Below, piece by piece: positions 16,004-23,967 of a stretch of 33,121 nt of DNA. The stretch covers positions 47,434-80,554 of the forward strand of contig PKWY01000029.1 in NCBI GenBank assembly GCA_003132205.1, read 5' to 3'. How positions within the stretch are numbered: position 1 is the stretch's first letter; the number at the start of each line of letters is the position of its first letter. The notes beneath the pieces are model-generated. The model saw only the letters and a list, made by a program, of their open reading frames with translations. It had not been told where the DNA came from and made no database searches. The position numbers were made by a program, and so were the translations under genes. The DNA comes from Acidimicrobiaceae bacterium. GTDB taxonomy: Bacteria > Actinomycetota > Acidimicrobiia > Acidimicrobiales > RAAP-2.

Positions 16004-16590
16004 TTAATGGGTGATTGTCTCGAGGGCTACGCGACCTCGGCTCACCTTCTCGAGGATGCTCTCGGCTGAAGCGACCCACACGAAGGGCTTGGGATCATCG
16101 TTGCCCGCGTTGAGGTGGTTCTCGATCGCGCTGACAAGATCGGGCACCGAAGGAAAGACGCCGCGACGAATGGCCTTGTCGGTGATCTCTCGGAACCAGC
16201 GCTCGACGAGGTTGAGCCACGAGCTCGAGGTCGGCGTGAAGTGCAAATGAAAGCGGGGATGCTTGGCGAGCCGGCTCTTCACGTCGGGGTGCTTGTGAAT
16301 GCCGTAGTTGTCGAGGATCAGATGGACCTGGAGGGTCTTGGGGACTTCGCGGTCGATCTTGCTTAGGAACTTCAAGAACTCTTCGTGGCGGTGGCGGGCT
16401 CGGCACTCACCGATCACGGCCCCGGTGAGCACGTTGAGGGCAGCGAAGAGCATGGTGGTGCCGTGGCGTTTGCAGTCGTCGGTCATGGTGCCCGCGCGCC
16501 CCTTCTTCATCGGCAGCGAGGGCTGGGTCCGGTCCAGGGCCTGAATCTAGCTCTTTTCGTCCATGCACAGCACGACGGCCTGGTCCGGCG
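16004..16590 (-). pseudogene. IS630-family transposase with internal stop, N-terminus missing
   Basis: The minus-strand frame carries the C-terminal catalytic region of an IS630 transposase: VVLCMDEKS with the first Asp, an in-frame TAG at 16549-16547 exactly where the family has Gln ([18 protein letters not shown]), then [11 protein letters not shown] with the second Asp, [19 protein letters not shown] with the third acidic residue, and a C-terminal tail. Everything upstream of about 16591, including the helix-turn-helix DNA-binding domain, is missing. Both the nonsense codon and the truncation make it inactive. A shorter in-frame start exists after the stop (ATG near 16510), giving 168 residues without the first catalytic Asp. 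Confidence 0.85.
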
Positions 16591-17103
16591 GGTTCGACTA
16601 CACCCAGGGCAGTTATCTCGAAGGTTTTGAATTCACCGCCAACAGTTCGATCTCGATCACCAAACTCGGCACGTATGATTCAAATCTCTCGACTGTGGAC
16701 GTCGCGTACGAGAATACCGGGAGCGAGACCTTCGCAACCGTGCCAGTGGCGCTGTACGACATTAGTACGAACAAGCGCTTAGGGAAGGTCAAGGTCAGCG
16801 CCTCCGACTCGCCGATCGGTGTCTACCGTTACGCGGCACTCTCCAGTCCCATCACCTTGAACCAGACCGACACCTACGCGATCGTCTGGATTTCGCTCTC
16901 GAACTACTACATCGCCTCACCTGCACTGGTCGCCTCGGATGTGAATCCCGCCATCAACTATGTCGCCTTTGCCGGCTACGCTCCCGGTGGACTCACGACG
17001 ACCGAAAAGATGGTGGAGCCTAACTGGTTCTCCACCGAAAGCGCATCTGTCGGCCGTCAGCTACGACCTGGGACTGAACTTCATGTTCACGACGTCCCAC
17101 TGA
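16591..17103 (+). pseudogene. Remnant of a DUF4082-like/exported beta-sandwich protein
   Basis: Directly after the IS630 remnant a plus-strand frame reads as a beta-rich exported domain of the DUF4082/PEP-CTERM-associated kind: GFEFTANSSISITKLGTYD, then VPVALYDIS and GVYRYAALSSPITL, and TYAIVW. The beginning of the gene is lost at the IS junction; the nearest ATG (16563) lies in transposon sequence. Near 17040 the frame slips: the family-like ending SAVSYDLGLNFMF and a stop at 17101-17103 are in the next frame, whereas the original frame runs on to 17171 with unlike sequence. Truncation plus frameshift indicates a dead gene. The family assignment rests on pattern recognition only. Confidence 0.55.
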
Positions 17104-17517
17104 CGGGCTCGGCTGACGCCCGTTGGTGCGTCATCGTCGCGATGACACTCTTGATTCTTCGCTTTCGTTGACGATGAACCCGGCCGTCCTCTTGCCTCAC
17201 ACGCGCACCGACAGGATGGCCGGCGATTACGCACGGTCACGCCTGAACGCCGGCGAATTAAAACCCCAATATTCCAAACAAATACGGCCACCGGCGAACG
17301 TCAGCGAACTGAGAACGACCGCTTGGCAAGCAGAGTCAGGGGTCGCACGGAAACCAGTGCGTTATACCTCGCCAGTTGTTCAGTCGGTCTTCGACAACAA
17401 CGCCGAAAAGAACGGGACGGACCAGTGCCCGAGGAGTTCGCCGTGACGTCATAGCAGTACGAAAAAGAACAATTCCAATCCATGATCTCGGACTGACTCG
17501 TGCCCAACGAGATGTAC
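17104..17517. other. Non-coding or decayed sequence
   Basis: Open frames on both strands lack recognisable similarity. It separates the scar zone from the minus-strand metabolic operon ending at 17518. No terminator hairpin with a T tract is evident downstream of that operon. Confidence 0.45.
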
Positions 17518-18609
17518 CTAACTTCCACCCGTGGCCTTGAAACCGGCGCCGCCGAGGCTGACCACGATGGGCTCACCACCTTCAGGTCGATGTCCAGGAC
17601 CACCCGCCCACGCCGCACCTGACGTTGGTTCAACCCAGAGCCCATGACGGGCCAACTGAGTTGTCGACCGTCTGATCGCATCGTTATCGACCGTCCGCGC
17701 TTCGCCACCGGTCTCCTCGATTGCCTTCAAGATCTGAAGGATCCTGCGAGGTGCACTGATTGCTATCCCGTCCGCAAGCGGCTTGGCGTCGCCGTGGGTC
17801 AAGTCCCCCGTCAGTGGCGACCACCCTTTTGCTTGGACCGCGACCATCTTCGGAATTCGCGATGTTAGACCGTGTTCAAAGAGATAGCGGAAGCCGCGGT
17901 ACGCACCAAGGAAGAGACTCCCGTTACCAACAGCAATCACGACCTCGGCGGGGGCGTCACCCAGTTGTTCCCAGACCTCGAATGCCCACGTCTGAGTGCC
18001 TTCCAGGAAAAATGGATTCTCCACGTGGCTGGCGTAGAACGTGCCTTGTTCCGAAGCCAATGACAAAGCGAGTTCCGTTGCTGCCGAGCGTGCACCTTCT
18101 ACTGTCTTAACCTCCGCGCCATATGCCCGGGACTGATGGAGCTTCTGGGCGGGTGCACTCGCTGGCGCGACGACGATGCAGGGCACTCCAATCCTCGCAC
18201 AATGTGCGGCCATCGCCGCACCCGCATTCCCAGAACTATCGACGACGACTCTCTTCGCTCCAAGACGGAGCGAGAGCGCGGCCAGCACCTGTGCTCCCCG
18301 ATCCTTAAAGGAACCGCTCGGCATGATGTAATCGCACTTTACGAATACCGAACCGCCCATCGGGAGAATAGGTGTTCTCGCTGAACCCAAATAAGCGTCG
18401 TCAAGGCGATGGATATCGATGGCGATGGCTTCACGATACCGGGACAGTCCCACCCCCCTGCCTGACAGCGAAGAGGGAAATGCGGACGGGCTAAAGACGA
18501 TATCGAGCACGCCATTGCAGTCACAGCAGATGCGGTCGAGAGCTACTTCGTACTCAACGCCACAACTTGAGCACCGGTATCGAACGTTGTCGGAAAGAGA
18601 ATCGCCCAT
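17518..18609 (-). CDS. Threonine synthase-like PLP-dependent enzyme (fold type II)
   Basis: A 363-residue fold-type-II PLP enzyme. The N-terminus is a zinc ribbon (Cys13, Cys16, Cys28/29, Cys31), as in bacterial threonine synthases and their paralogues. The PLP lysine is Lys102 in PSGSFKDRGA; SSGNAGAAMAAHC is the phosphate/substrate loop and VEPTSGAAW and VVSLGGAGFK form the C-terminal active-site walls. A true threonine synthase would normally sit with thrB or hom; here it ends an operon with SDR, ROK and aldehyde dehydrogenase genes. A catabolic role (beta-elimination or replacement on a hydroxy- or phospho-amino acid) is therefore at least as likely. The ATG lies about 150 bases beyond the broken D-threonine-aldolase-like gene. 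Confidence 0.8.
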   Translation of the reverse strand: MGDSLSDNVRYRCSSCGVEYEVALDRICCDCNGVLDIVFSPSAFPSSLSGRGVGLSRYREAIAIDIHRLDDAYLGSARTPILPMGGSVFVKCDYIMPSGSFKDRGAQVLAALSLRLGAKRVVVDSSGNAGAAMAAHCARIGVPCIVVAPASAPAQKLHQSRAYGAEVKTVEGARSAATELALSLASEQGTFYASHVENPFFLEGTQTWAFEVWEQLGDAPAEVVIAVGNGSLFLGAYRGFRYLFEHGLTSRIPKMVAVQAKGWSPLTGDLTHGDAKPLADGIAISAPRRILQILKAIEETGGEARTVDNDAIRRSTTQLARHGLWVEPTSGAAWAGGPGHRPEGGEPIVVSLGGAGFKATGGS

Positions 18610-18735
18610 GATCTAAAGACTATGCCCTACCTGAAGTCGATCGTCACGTCGGCGCGCGAAATGGATCCTCTCCACGACGCGACCATCTCGAACGCCGTAC
18701 GGATCTCCCTTTTGGTCCATCCAAACCCCCGCTCT

Positions 18736-19047
18736 CTAGCCAGCGGAATGGGCTGATGCCGATTTAGGAGTCGGGTTGACCTGACTTCGACCTCCGTGAC
18801 CTTGGCGGCACAAGTTTCCGACAGCACCATCGTCCAGTTGCCACCTGGGCATGTCAGGACTCTTGTGAGTCTTGACATGCGGCCGCAGAGCAAGACCCTT
18901 GCACTGCGCACAGGCAGCCATCCGTTCGATGTTTCTATCGACGATATCGAGAGTGATAAGAACCGCCGGTGTATTCGGCAGCTCGCTATCGATATGCACC
19001 GGCAACTCCGTTCCTTCAGCCAGGGCAACAGGGAGGTCAACCATCAC
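18736..19047 (-). pseudogene. D-threonine aldolase/alanine racemase-like gene, truncated and frameshifted
   Basis: The start codon region overlaps the stop of the aldehyde dehydrogenase gene (GTGATG), as in a coupled operon. The first 78 residues match the N-terminus of the fold-type-III PLP family (D-threonine aldolase, D-serine dehydratase, BhcC): TPAVLITLDIVDRNIERMA, then LRPHVKTHKSPD, which contains the PLP lysine, and QLDDGAVG. Near 18811-18820 the frame slips by one; the continuing family sequence CAAKVTEVEV appears in the next frame. After about 18780 no further similarity is seen, so roughly 280 residues of the family's usual 360 or more are deleted. It cannot fold into an enzyme. Confidence 0.75.
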
Positions 19048-20477
19048 GAAACGACAACCGATGTCTTGATCTGAACAAATCCGCGCAGCCCTTCAGCACC
19101 CTTCTCGCGTCCGTAGCCGGACTCCTTGAACCCACCGAAGGGCAACTCAACGCCCCCAGATGCTCCGTACGCGTTGACAAAGACCTGACCGGAAATGACT
19201 TCGCGGACCATGCGCTGCGCAGTATTGATATTGGTCGTCCAAACACCGGCGACCAGGGCGTAGTTCGTCGCGTTGGCGAATTCGATTGCTTCATCGACCC
19301 CGTCGAATGGCGTCACCACGAGCACGGGGCCAAAGATCTCCTCCTGGAAGACCCTGCTTTCGGGCGAGATCCCGTCAAGGATCGTCGGCTCAACGAAGTA
19401 CCCCTGGCCAAACTTCCCTCCGCTCAGCCGCTTGCCGCCGCAGACCAACTGCCCCTCAGAGGAACCGATTTCTACATAGTTCAGTACGCGGTCCCGCTGG
19501 TTAGAGCTGATCAACGGGCCGAGTGTCGGGTCCTCCAGGGCTGAACCGATCTCGACACCGGCGAAGATCTCCTGCAGACGGCCAACGAGGTCATCGTGAA
19601 TCGAACGCTCCACGAGGAGGCGCGATCCAGCCGAACAGGTCTGCCCGCCCATTTGCAGAATCGCATTGGCGATTGTCGGTGCTGCCATGTCGAGATCAGC
19701 ATCGGCGAAGACAATGTTCGGGCTCTTCCCACCCAATTCCAGAGTCGCAGGAATAAGGAGATCCGCTGCGGCGTGCGCGATAATCCTTCCAACTTCCACG
19801 GAACCAGTGAACGAGATGTGCGATATCCCGGGATGAGCAGTTAATGCCGCACCCGCGGTCTCGCCCATTCCAGGGACGACATTCATGGCGCCTTCCGGCA
19901 GCCCAGCCTCCAGCACCAGTTCAGCCAGTTTAAGCGCCGTCAATGGCGCTTCCTCGGCAGGCTTCACAACAGTGCAGTTGCCCGTGGCGAGGGCGGGAGC
20001 CAGCGATCGCCCAAGGATTTGCAGCGGGTAATTCCACGGAATGATGTGAGCGGTGACGCCATGCGGCTCGAAAGTCGTAACGACTTGAGTTCTCTCGCCA
20101 AGAGTGAACGCGGTGCCATAGAACGTTTCGACGGCGCTAGCGTAGAAGTCGAAGTACCGTGCGGTGAGTTCGGTGTCACGTCGCGCCTGAGAGAGCGGCT
20201 TCCCGGTTTGAAGGCACTCGAGTTCGGCCAACTCGTCCCAGTCGCGAAGGATGAGGACCGAGACGTTGCGTAGCAGTCGCGCCCTCTCCGCTACGGCCAC
20301 CTTCTTCCACGCGCGCTGGGCCGCCGCGGCGGCTTGGACAGCTAGGTCGATCTCGTATGGTCCGCAGTCGACAGTGACGGCGAGCAATTCACCGCTAGAG
20401 GGGTTGATGACGTCTACCGTTCGGTCGACTTCCACACGCTTGCCGCCAATAAACGCTGGATGCACTGGATGACTCAT
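19044..20477 (-). CDS. NAD(P)-dependent aldehyde dehydrogenase, copy 1
   Basis: A 477-residue aldehyde dehydrogenase oxidising an aldehyde to its acid. Key residues are Asn149 (IIPWNYPL), Lys172 (VVKPAEEAP), Glu247 (LELGGKSPNIVF) and nucleophile Cys281 (GGQTCSAGS). The C-terminal PFGGFKESGYGREKG is intact. AAGGAG lies 8 bases before the ATG. The gene is 63 bases downstream of the ROK gene and overlaps the start of the aldolase-like remnant, so it is mid-operon. The pattern fits the betaine/gamma-aminobutyraldehyde/succinate-semialdehyde group rather than CoA-acylating types. The substrate is not determinable; amino-acid- or polyamine-derived aldehydes suit the neighbourhood. Confidence 0.92.
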   Translation of the reverse strand: MSHPVHPAFIGGKRVEVDRTVDVINPSSGELLAVTVDCGPYEIDLAVQAAAAAQRAWKKVAVAERARLLRNVSVLILRDWDELAELECLQTGKPLSQARRDTELTARYFDFYASAVETFYGTAFTLGERTQVVTTFEPHGVTAHIIPWNYPLQILGRSLAPALATGNCTVVKPAEEAPLTALKLAELVLEAGLPEGAMNVVPGMGETAGAALTAHPGISHISFTGSVEVGRIIAHAAADLLIPATLELGGKSPNIVFADADLDMAAPTIANAILQMGGQTCSAGSRLLVERSIHDDLVGRLQEIFAGVEIGSALEDPTLGPLISSNQRDRVLNYVEIGSSEGQLVCGGKRLSGGKFGQGYFVEPTILDGISPESRVFQEEIFGPVLVVTPFDGVDEAIEFANATNYALVAGVWTTNINTAQRMVREVISGQVFVNAYGASGGVELPFGGFKESGYGREKGAEGLRGFVQIKTSVVVS

Positions 20478-20540
20478 TATATTACTCCTTGTTTTTGACC
20501 TGAAGATTGATTCAAAGACTGGGATAGAAACGCGTGCAGA

Positions 20541-21710
20541 TCATGTGCGGAGCAGCCCGCTTCGGAGCCACGCATCAACGAAACTGCTCGCCTCCAGTAC
20601 GGCTCCCATGACAACGGCGCGGTCCTTAAGCAGACTCGGGACAACGAGTATCTCCGGCAGTTGCTCCTCAAGAGTTGCTGAAAAGACCTCGTAGGCCTGG
20701 CTGAGTCCTCCCCCCAAGACCACAACCTCCGGATCGCAGAGGAGCGACAGGCGCTGGATGGTCTGCACAATTTCCTGCGCCGCCCAGTCGAGCACACTCA
20801 CGGCCTCGGGCTCACCTCCGCGCGCGACCTCGACAAGTCCGAGGCCGTCATGGATGGGGAAGTGGCCCTCCCGGTTACGGTACTGCTGGACCAGTCCGGG
20901 GGTCGTGAGCACCTCGCCCAGCGTGCCTCCAGGCAAGTAGTCGTTCGCGACGCTAGGAGGCCAGCCGGCGATCCTGCCGAAGCGACCGTGGAAGCCCGGC
21001 AGCGGCTGGCCGTTGAGGCACATGCCAACTCCGATTCCGTAGCCAATTTCGAGCACGAGTAGGGAACTTGCTCCAGGATACGAGCCAAGTTCGCTGCTCT
21101 CGGCCAAGGCCGAGTAGTGGTCGTCCTGTTGAACCGCGACCGGACACCCCAGGACGTCCTCCAACTCGTGCGAGAGCCTCAGGCCTTCGTACTGCTGAAG
21201 CACGGGCAGGCCATGCAACTCCCCCGTACCAGGGTCGACCGAGGCCGAAACCCCGATACCAACGCCAACCAAGGGCACGTCACCCGCACCTTGTTGGTCC
21301 TGCATCCTCAGAATGGCCTCCGAGAGGACGGACGGAAGCTTCGCCCCCAGATCACTCGTACGAAATGAGAGTGAAGCGCGCTCGACAAAGTTGAGTTCAG
21401 TAAGGATTATTCGCGTGGTCCCATTGCCGATATCAACTCCGGCGAGGAAGCCCGCATCTTCATGGAAGCGGTAGATCGCCGCGGGGCGGCCGATGGCGGC
21501 CGACTCCGATGCGGGACCATCCTCGTTGACCAGTCCCGCCGCCACAAGCTCCGACATGAGTCGGTGCACGGCGGGTACGGAAAGACCAAGCTTGCGCGCC
21601 ACATCCGAGTGCGACATGCCATTGGCTCCACGGAGGGCGGCGATTATTTTGAGGCTGTTGGATACCCTTAGATCAGAAGGAAGCATCGACTGCCGTTCAC
21701 GGATTACCAT
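20541..21710 (-). CDS. ROK-family transcriptional regulator, copy 1
   Basis: A 389-residue ROK protein. An N-terminal winged helix (DVARKLGLSVPAVHRLMSEL, residues about 35-60) is followed by a sugar-kinase-like fold: AGVDIGNGTTRI (phosphate-binding loop) and VAVQQDDHYSALAE (the acidic pair), with VVLGGGLSQAYEVF near the C-terminus. The zinc-binding CxCGxxGCxE motif of classical ROK proteins is absent; its place holds GRFGRIAGWPPS. ATG 21710 lies 7 bases after the SDR stop and is preferred, though its RBS is poor and upstream in-frame starts lie inside the SDR gene. It probably senses a small ligand from the operon's pathway and controls the cluster. It closely resembles the ROK protein at 28884. 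Confidence 0.87.
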   Translation of the reverse strand: MVIRERQSMLPSDLRVSNSLKIIAALRGANGMSHSDVARKLGLSVPAVHRLMSELVAAGLVNEDGPASESAAIGRPAAIYRFHEDAGFLAGVDIGNGTTRIILTELNFVERASLSFRTSDLGAKLPSVLSEAILRMQDQQGAGDVPLVGVGIGVSASVDPGTGELHGLPVLQQYEGLRLSHELEDVLGCPVAVQQDDHYSALAESSELGSYPGASSLLVLEIGYGIGVGMCLNGQPLPGFHGRFGRIAGWPPSVANDYLPGGTLGEVLTTPGLVQQYRNREGHFPIHDGLGLVEVARGGEPEAVSVLDWAAQEIVQTIQRLSLLCDPEVVVLGGGLSQAYEVFSATLEEQLPEILVVPSLLKDRAVVMGAVLEASSFVDAWLRSGLLRT

Positions 21711-21717
21711 TTTGAAT

Positions 21718-22476
21718 CTACTTTGCCGTGAATCCGCCATCTAGAACAAGGCAGCTACCGACCGCGAACGAGCTTTCGTCGCTCGCCAGGAAGAGGGCCC
21801 CTTGCGCAATTTCATGGGGGTCCGCCACGCGCATGATTGGTGCCCAACTCGCCTGTTCCGCCGCAGTCTTTTCTGGATTTAGTGAATTGTCCACCTCGGC
21901 CTGAAGAAGGGGCGTTCTCGTGATTCCCGGACAGAGCGAGTTGACCCTGATGTTATAGCGGATGAGATCGATTGCGATCGACTTCGTGAACATGATCACG
22001 GCCCCCTTCGAGGCGCAATACGCCGGCGACTCGGGCACCGTAACGATCCCCATTTCGGAGCCGAGGGTGACAATCTTGCCGCCACCCTGAGCCTTCATAT
22101 GGGGAATTGCAGACTTAATCAGCGTGTACATCCCCTTAACGTTGGTCGAGAGGACAGCGTCCCACTCATCCTCCTCGAGCTGCTCGATGGGCATCACACT
22201 CGTGATTCCCGCGTTGCAGACCAGGACGTCAATGGCACCGTAGAGCTCGACCGTGCGCTCGACCATCTTGGCGGCATCGGCCATCGAACGAACGTCACCG
22301 ACGACGCCCTGCACCTTGCCCAAGGAAGACAGTTCCTTGACGGCCTGCTCGAGCATGGGGGCGTTGATGTCGCTTATCACAACCGAAGCTCCCGCTTCGA
22401 GGAAGACCTCGGCTATCGCACGGCCAATTCCCGACGCGCCTCCGCTGATCAATGTAGCTTTGTTTGTAAGTTTCAT
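21718..22476 (-). CDS. Short-chain dehydrogenase/reductase (classical SDR)
   Basis: A 252-residue classical SDR, NAD(P)-dependent. It has the glycine motif SGGASGIG (11-18), Asp36 after the second strand (VISDIN), which favours NAD, the NAG motif at 88-90, and the catalytic Ser140, Tyr153 and Lys157 (YCASK). The ATG at 22476 gives MKLTNKATLI; a TTG three codons earlier is possible. A weak AGTTGGA RBS precedes it. It oxidises a hydroxyl or reduces a carbonyl; the downstream aldehyde dehydrogenase could process a later intermediate. It is followed by the ROK gene after 7 bases. A degenerate paralogue with the same SDR-ROK order lies at 30136-30890. Confidence 0.92.
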   Translation of the reverse strand: MKLTNKATLISGGASGIGRAIAEVFLEAGASVVISDINAPMLEQAVKELSSLGKVQGVVGDVRSMADAAKMVERTVELYGAIDVLVCNAGITSVMPIEQLEEDEWDAVLSTNVKGMYTLIKSAIPHMKAQGGGKIVTLGSEMGIVTVPESPAYCASKGAVIMFTKSIAIDLIRYNIRVNSLCPGITRTPLLQAEVDNSLNPEKTAAEQASWAPIMRVADPHEIAQGALFLASDESSFAVGSCLVLDGGFTAK

Positions 22477-22521
22477 GACTTCCAACTTTCTAGATTTGAC
22501 ATTTCAAACTCTCATAACGTT

Positions 22522-22677
22522 CTACGAACCCTGAGGTTCTGGCACGCCAACGTCATTGGGCAGAATCTCCAGCATGTCCGGCTCAGCGAATACAGTCTCG
22601 GGAACCATAAACATGACCCTGCCGAGACGGACCGGCTCGTTGTGCCCTGTCACTTCGGCGGTAATGCGGTCCGTCAT
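22522..22677 (-). CDS. Small 51-residue protein of unknown function
   Basis: A short minus-strand frame with an ATG at 22677, an AAGGGG ribosome-binding site 6 bases upstream and a TAG stop, sitting between a near-consensus -35 (TTGACA) and the SDR gene. The product begins MTDRITAEVTGHNEPVRLG and is acidic towards its C-terminus (ETVFAEPDMLEILPNDVG). It has no signal peptide or membrane helix. It would be the first gene of the SDR-ROK-ALDH operon. I do not recognise a family. It may be a genuine small protein or a translated leader affecting the SDR gene; the good RBS and position support translation, but a chance frame is not excluded. Confidence 0.5.
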   Translation of the reverse strand: MTDRITAEVTGHNEPVRLGRVMFMVPETVFAEPDMLEILPNDVGVPEPQGS

Positions 22678-22706
22678 TTTGTCCCCTTGGCCGTGTTATT
22701 TACGGA

Positions 22707-22735
22707 ACATTAATTAGAAACCCCGACCCTGTCAA
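22707..22735 (-). promoter_or_regulatory. Candidate promoter of the SDR-ROK-ALDH operon
   Basis: On the minus strand a perfect -35 TTGACA (22735-22730) is followed after 17 bases by TAATGT (22712-22707), a 3-of-6 match to the -10 consensus. ATTAAT at a 15-base spacing is an alternative. Transcription would begin about 20-30 bases before the small ORF at 22677. Confidence 0.45.
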
Positions 22736-22810
22736 ATCAGTTTTCAGAATTCTTTCCTGCTTTCCTACACTTTTGCCGCAGGAGGAACCTCGTCTAGTGA
22801 GAAAATTCTT

Positions 22811-22816
22811 TATGAT
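22811..22816 (+). promoter_or_regulatory. Candidate -10 element before the ornithine cyclodeaminase-family gene
   Basis: TATGAT at 22811-22816 in an AT-rich patch 45 bases before the GTG at 22862. No good -35 is seen at the right distance, so activation by a regulator or a different sigma factor is possible. The surrounding TTCTTT...GATAA loosely resembles the operator region at 31137. Confidence 0.3.
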
Positions 22817-22861
22817 AGATAAAAAACCTGGATTGCAACGCTATCCACCAAGGAGATTGCC

Positions 22862-23809
22862 GTGACAAATCCCCCCATCCTGATTTCGCGCGAGGAGGTC
22901 CAGGCACTTCTTGACTGGCAAGCCGTCTACGACGCCACCAGAGAGGGCCTCATCGCGAGCGAGACCGCGCCAGACTCGTCCGCCGTGTCTGCGCAGGTTC
23001 TCTACGATCAAGGTTCCCTGCACCTCAAGGCAGCATCGCTGGAGAGTGGAAGGATCCTCTCGGTCAAAGCGAACCTTCGCCCTAACCAAGGAGGGGTCAG
23101 CGGGGTTCTCCTCGCTTACGACCTCGACACGCAGCGGCTGGCGGGCATCATCGACGCAGGGTTAATGACGGCTCGCCGAACAGGGGCGATCGCCGCGGTC
23201 GCCGCCGAGCGCCTTAACACCGTTGCTCCAGTCACGGTTGCTGTTCTTGGACTTGGTCCTGTCGGCATGGAGTGCGCCCGGGCTCTGCTGCGCGTTCTCG
23301 ACGTGGTGGAGTTACGACTCTGGAGTCCCAACATCACCGCCACCGAGCAGGCAGCGATCTCTATTGCCGGACCGGAACGAGTCATCGCCTGTCGAACGTC
23401 GACAGAGGCGATTTCCGGGGCGAACATTGTTGTTACGGCGACGCCTTCGACGACACCGATTCTCACGGCCGAGGGGCTCAGCCCTGGGACCCTGATTCTC
23501 GCCATGGGTGCCGATACCGCTGGCAAGAGGGAGCTGGACTCTACGGTGCTCGATAACGCGGACGTGGTTGCCGATGTTCCATTTGATGCACTTCGGGTTG
23601 GAGAAAGCGCCTATCTGCCCGCTGGGCGCCAAGCTGAGGTGACTGCAATCTCGCAACTGCTCGCATCGTCACATCAACTGCGAAGAGGCCACCCCTATCT
23701 GATTTTCGATTCCGTCGGCTCGTCATACGTCGACGCTGCGATTACAAGCATCATCATGACTCGGGCGCGGGAGCGGGGCATCGGCAGTGAGATCCACCTG
23801 TGGCGCTAG
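22862..23809 (+). CDS. Ornithine cyclodeaminase/mu-crystallin family NAD(P)-dependent enzyme
   Basis: A 315-residue member of the ornithine cyclodeaminase/mu-crystallin family, which includes ornithine cyclodeaminases, ketimine and iminosuccinate reductases, and alanine dehydrogenases. It shows a substrate region with SVKANLRPNQGG (family Lys), the DAGLMTARRTGAIAA helix, a Rossmann motif VAVLGLGPVG, and the AMGADTAGKRELD segment close to the family's conserved Asp. GTG start with AAGGAG 6 bases upstream. It is divergent from the SDR operon and 158 bases before the N-succinyl-amino-acid trio. Reductase activity on a cyclic or linear imine linking amino acids to keto acids is the best guess. 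No second family copy is present. Confidence 0.85.
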   Translation: MTNPPILISREEVQALLDWQAVYDATREGLIASETAPDSSAVSAQVLYDQGSLHLKAASLESGRILSVKANLRPNQGGVSGVLLAYDLDTQRLAGIIDAGLMTARRTGAIAAVAAERLNTVAPVTVAVLGLGPVGMECARALLRVLDVVELRLWSPNITATEQAAISIAGPERVIACRTSTEAISGANIVVTATPSTTPILTAEGLSPGTLILAMGADTAGKRELDSTVLDNADVVADVPFDALRVGESAYLPAGRQAEVTAISQLLASSHQLRRGHPYLIFDSVGSSYVDAAITSIIMTRARERGIGSEIHLWR

Positions 23810-23967
23810 ATGCAAATATCTATCGCAATTCAAGTCATGAATTTTCAGCCGCCACGATGATGGGACCACTTGACGGGGTTTTGTCAAAGCAAGGCTCACC
23901 TCATGATTTGGGTGTCCCAATAGTGGATTAATTTGGATTTAGAGCGAGTGTCAAGAAGGAGCAACCG

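Noticed and set aside
15879..16079. Minus-strand frame across the IS630 junction
   Set aside because: It is composition-driven and overlaps IS630 fragments on the correct strands; no protein similarity.
22099..22713. Plus-strand 204-codon frame opposite the SDR gene
   Set aside because: It is antisense to the SDR gene and the small ORF, lacks an RBS and has no recognisable motifs.
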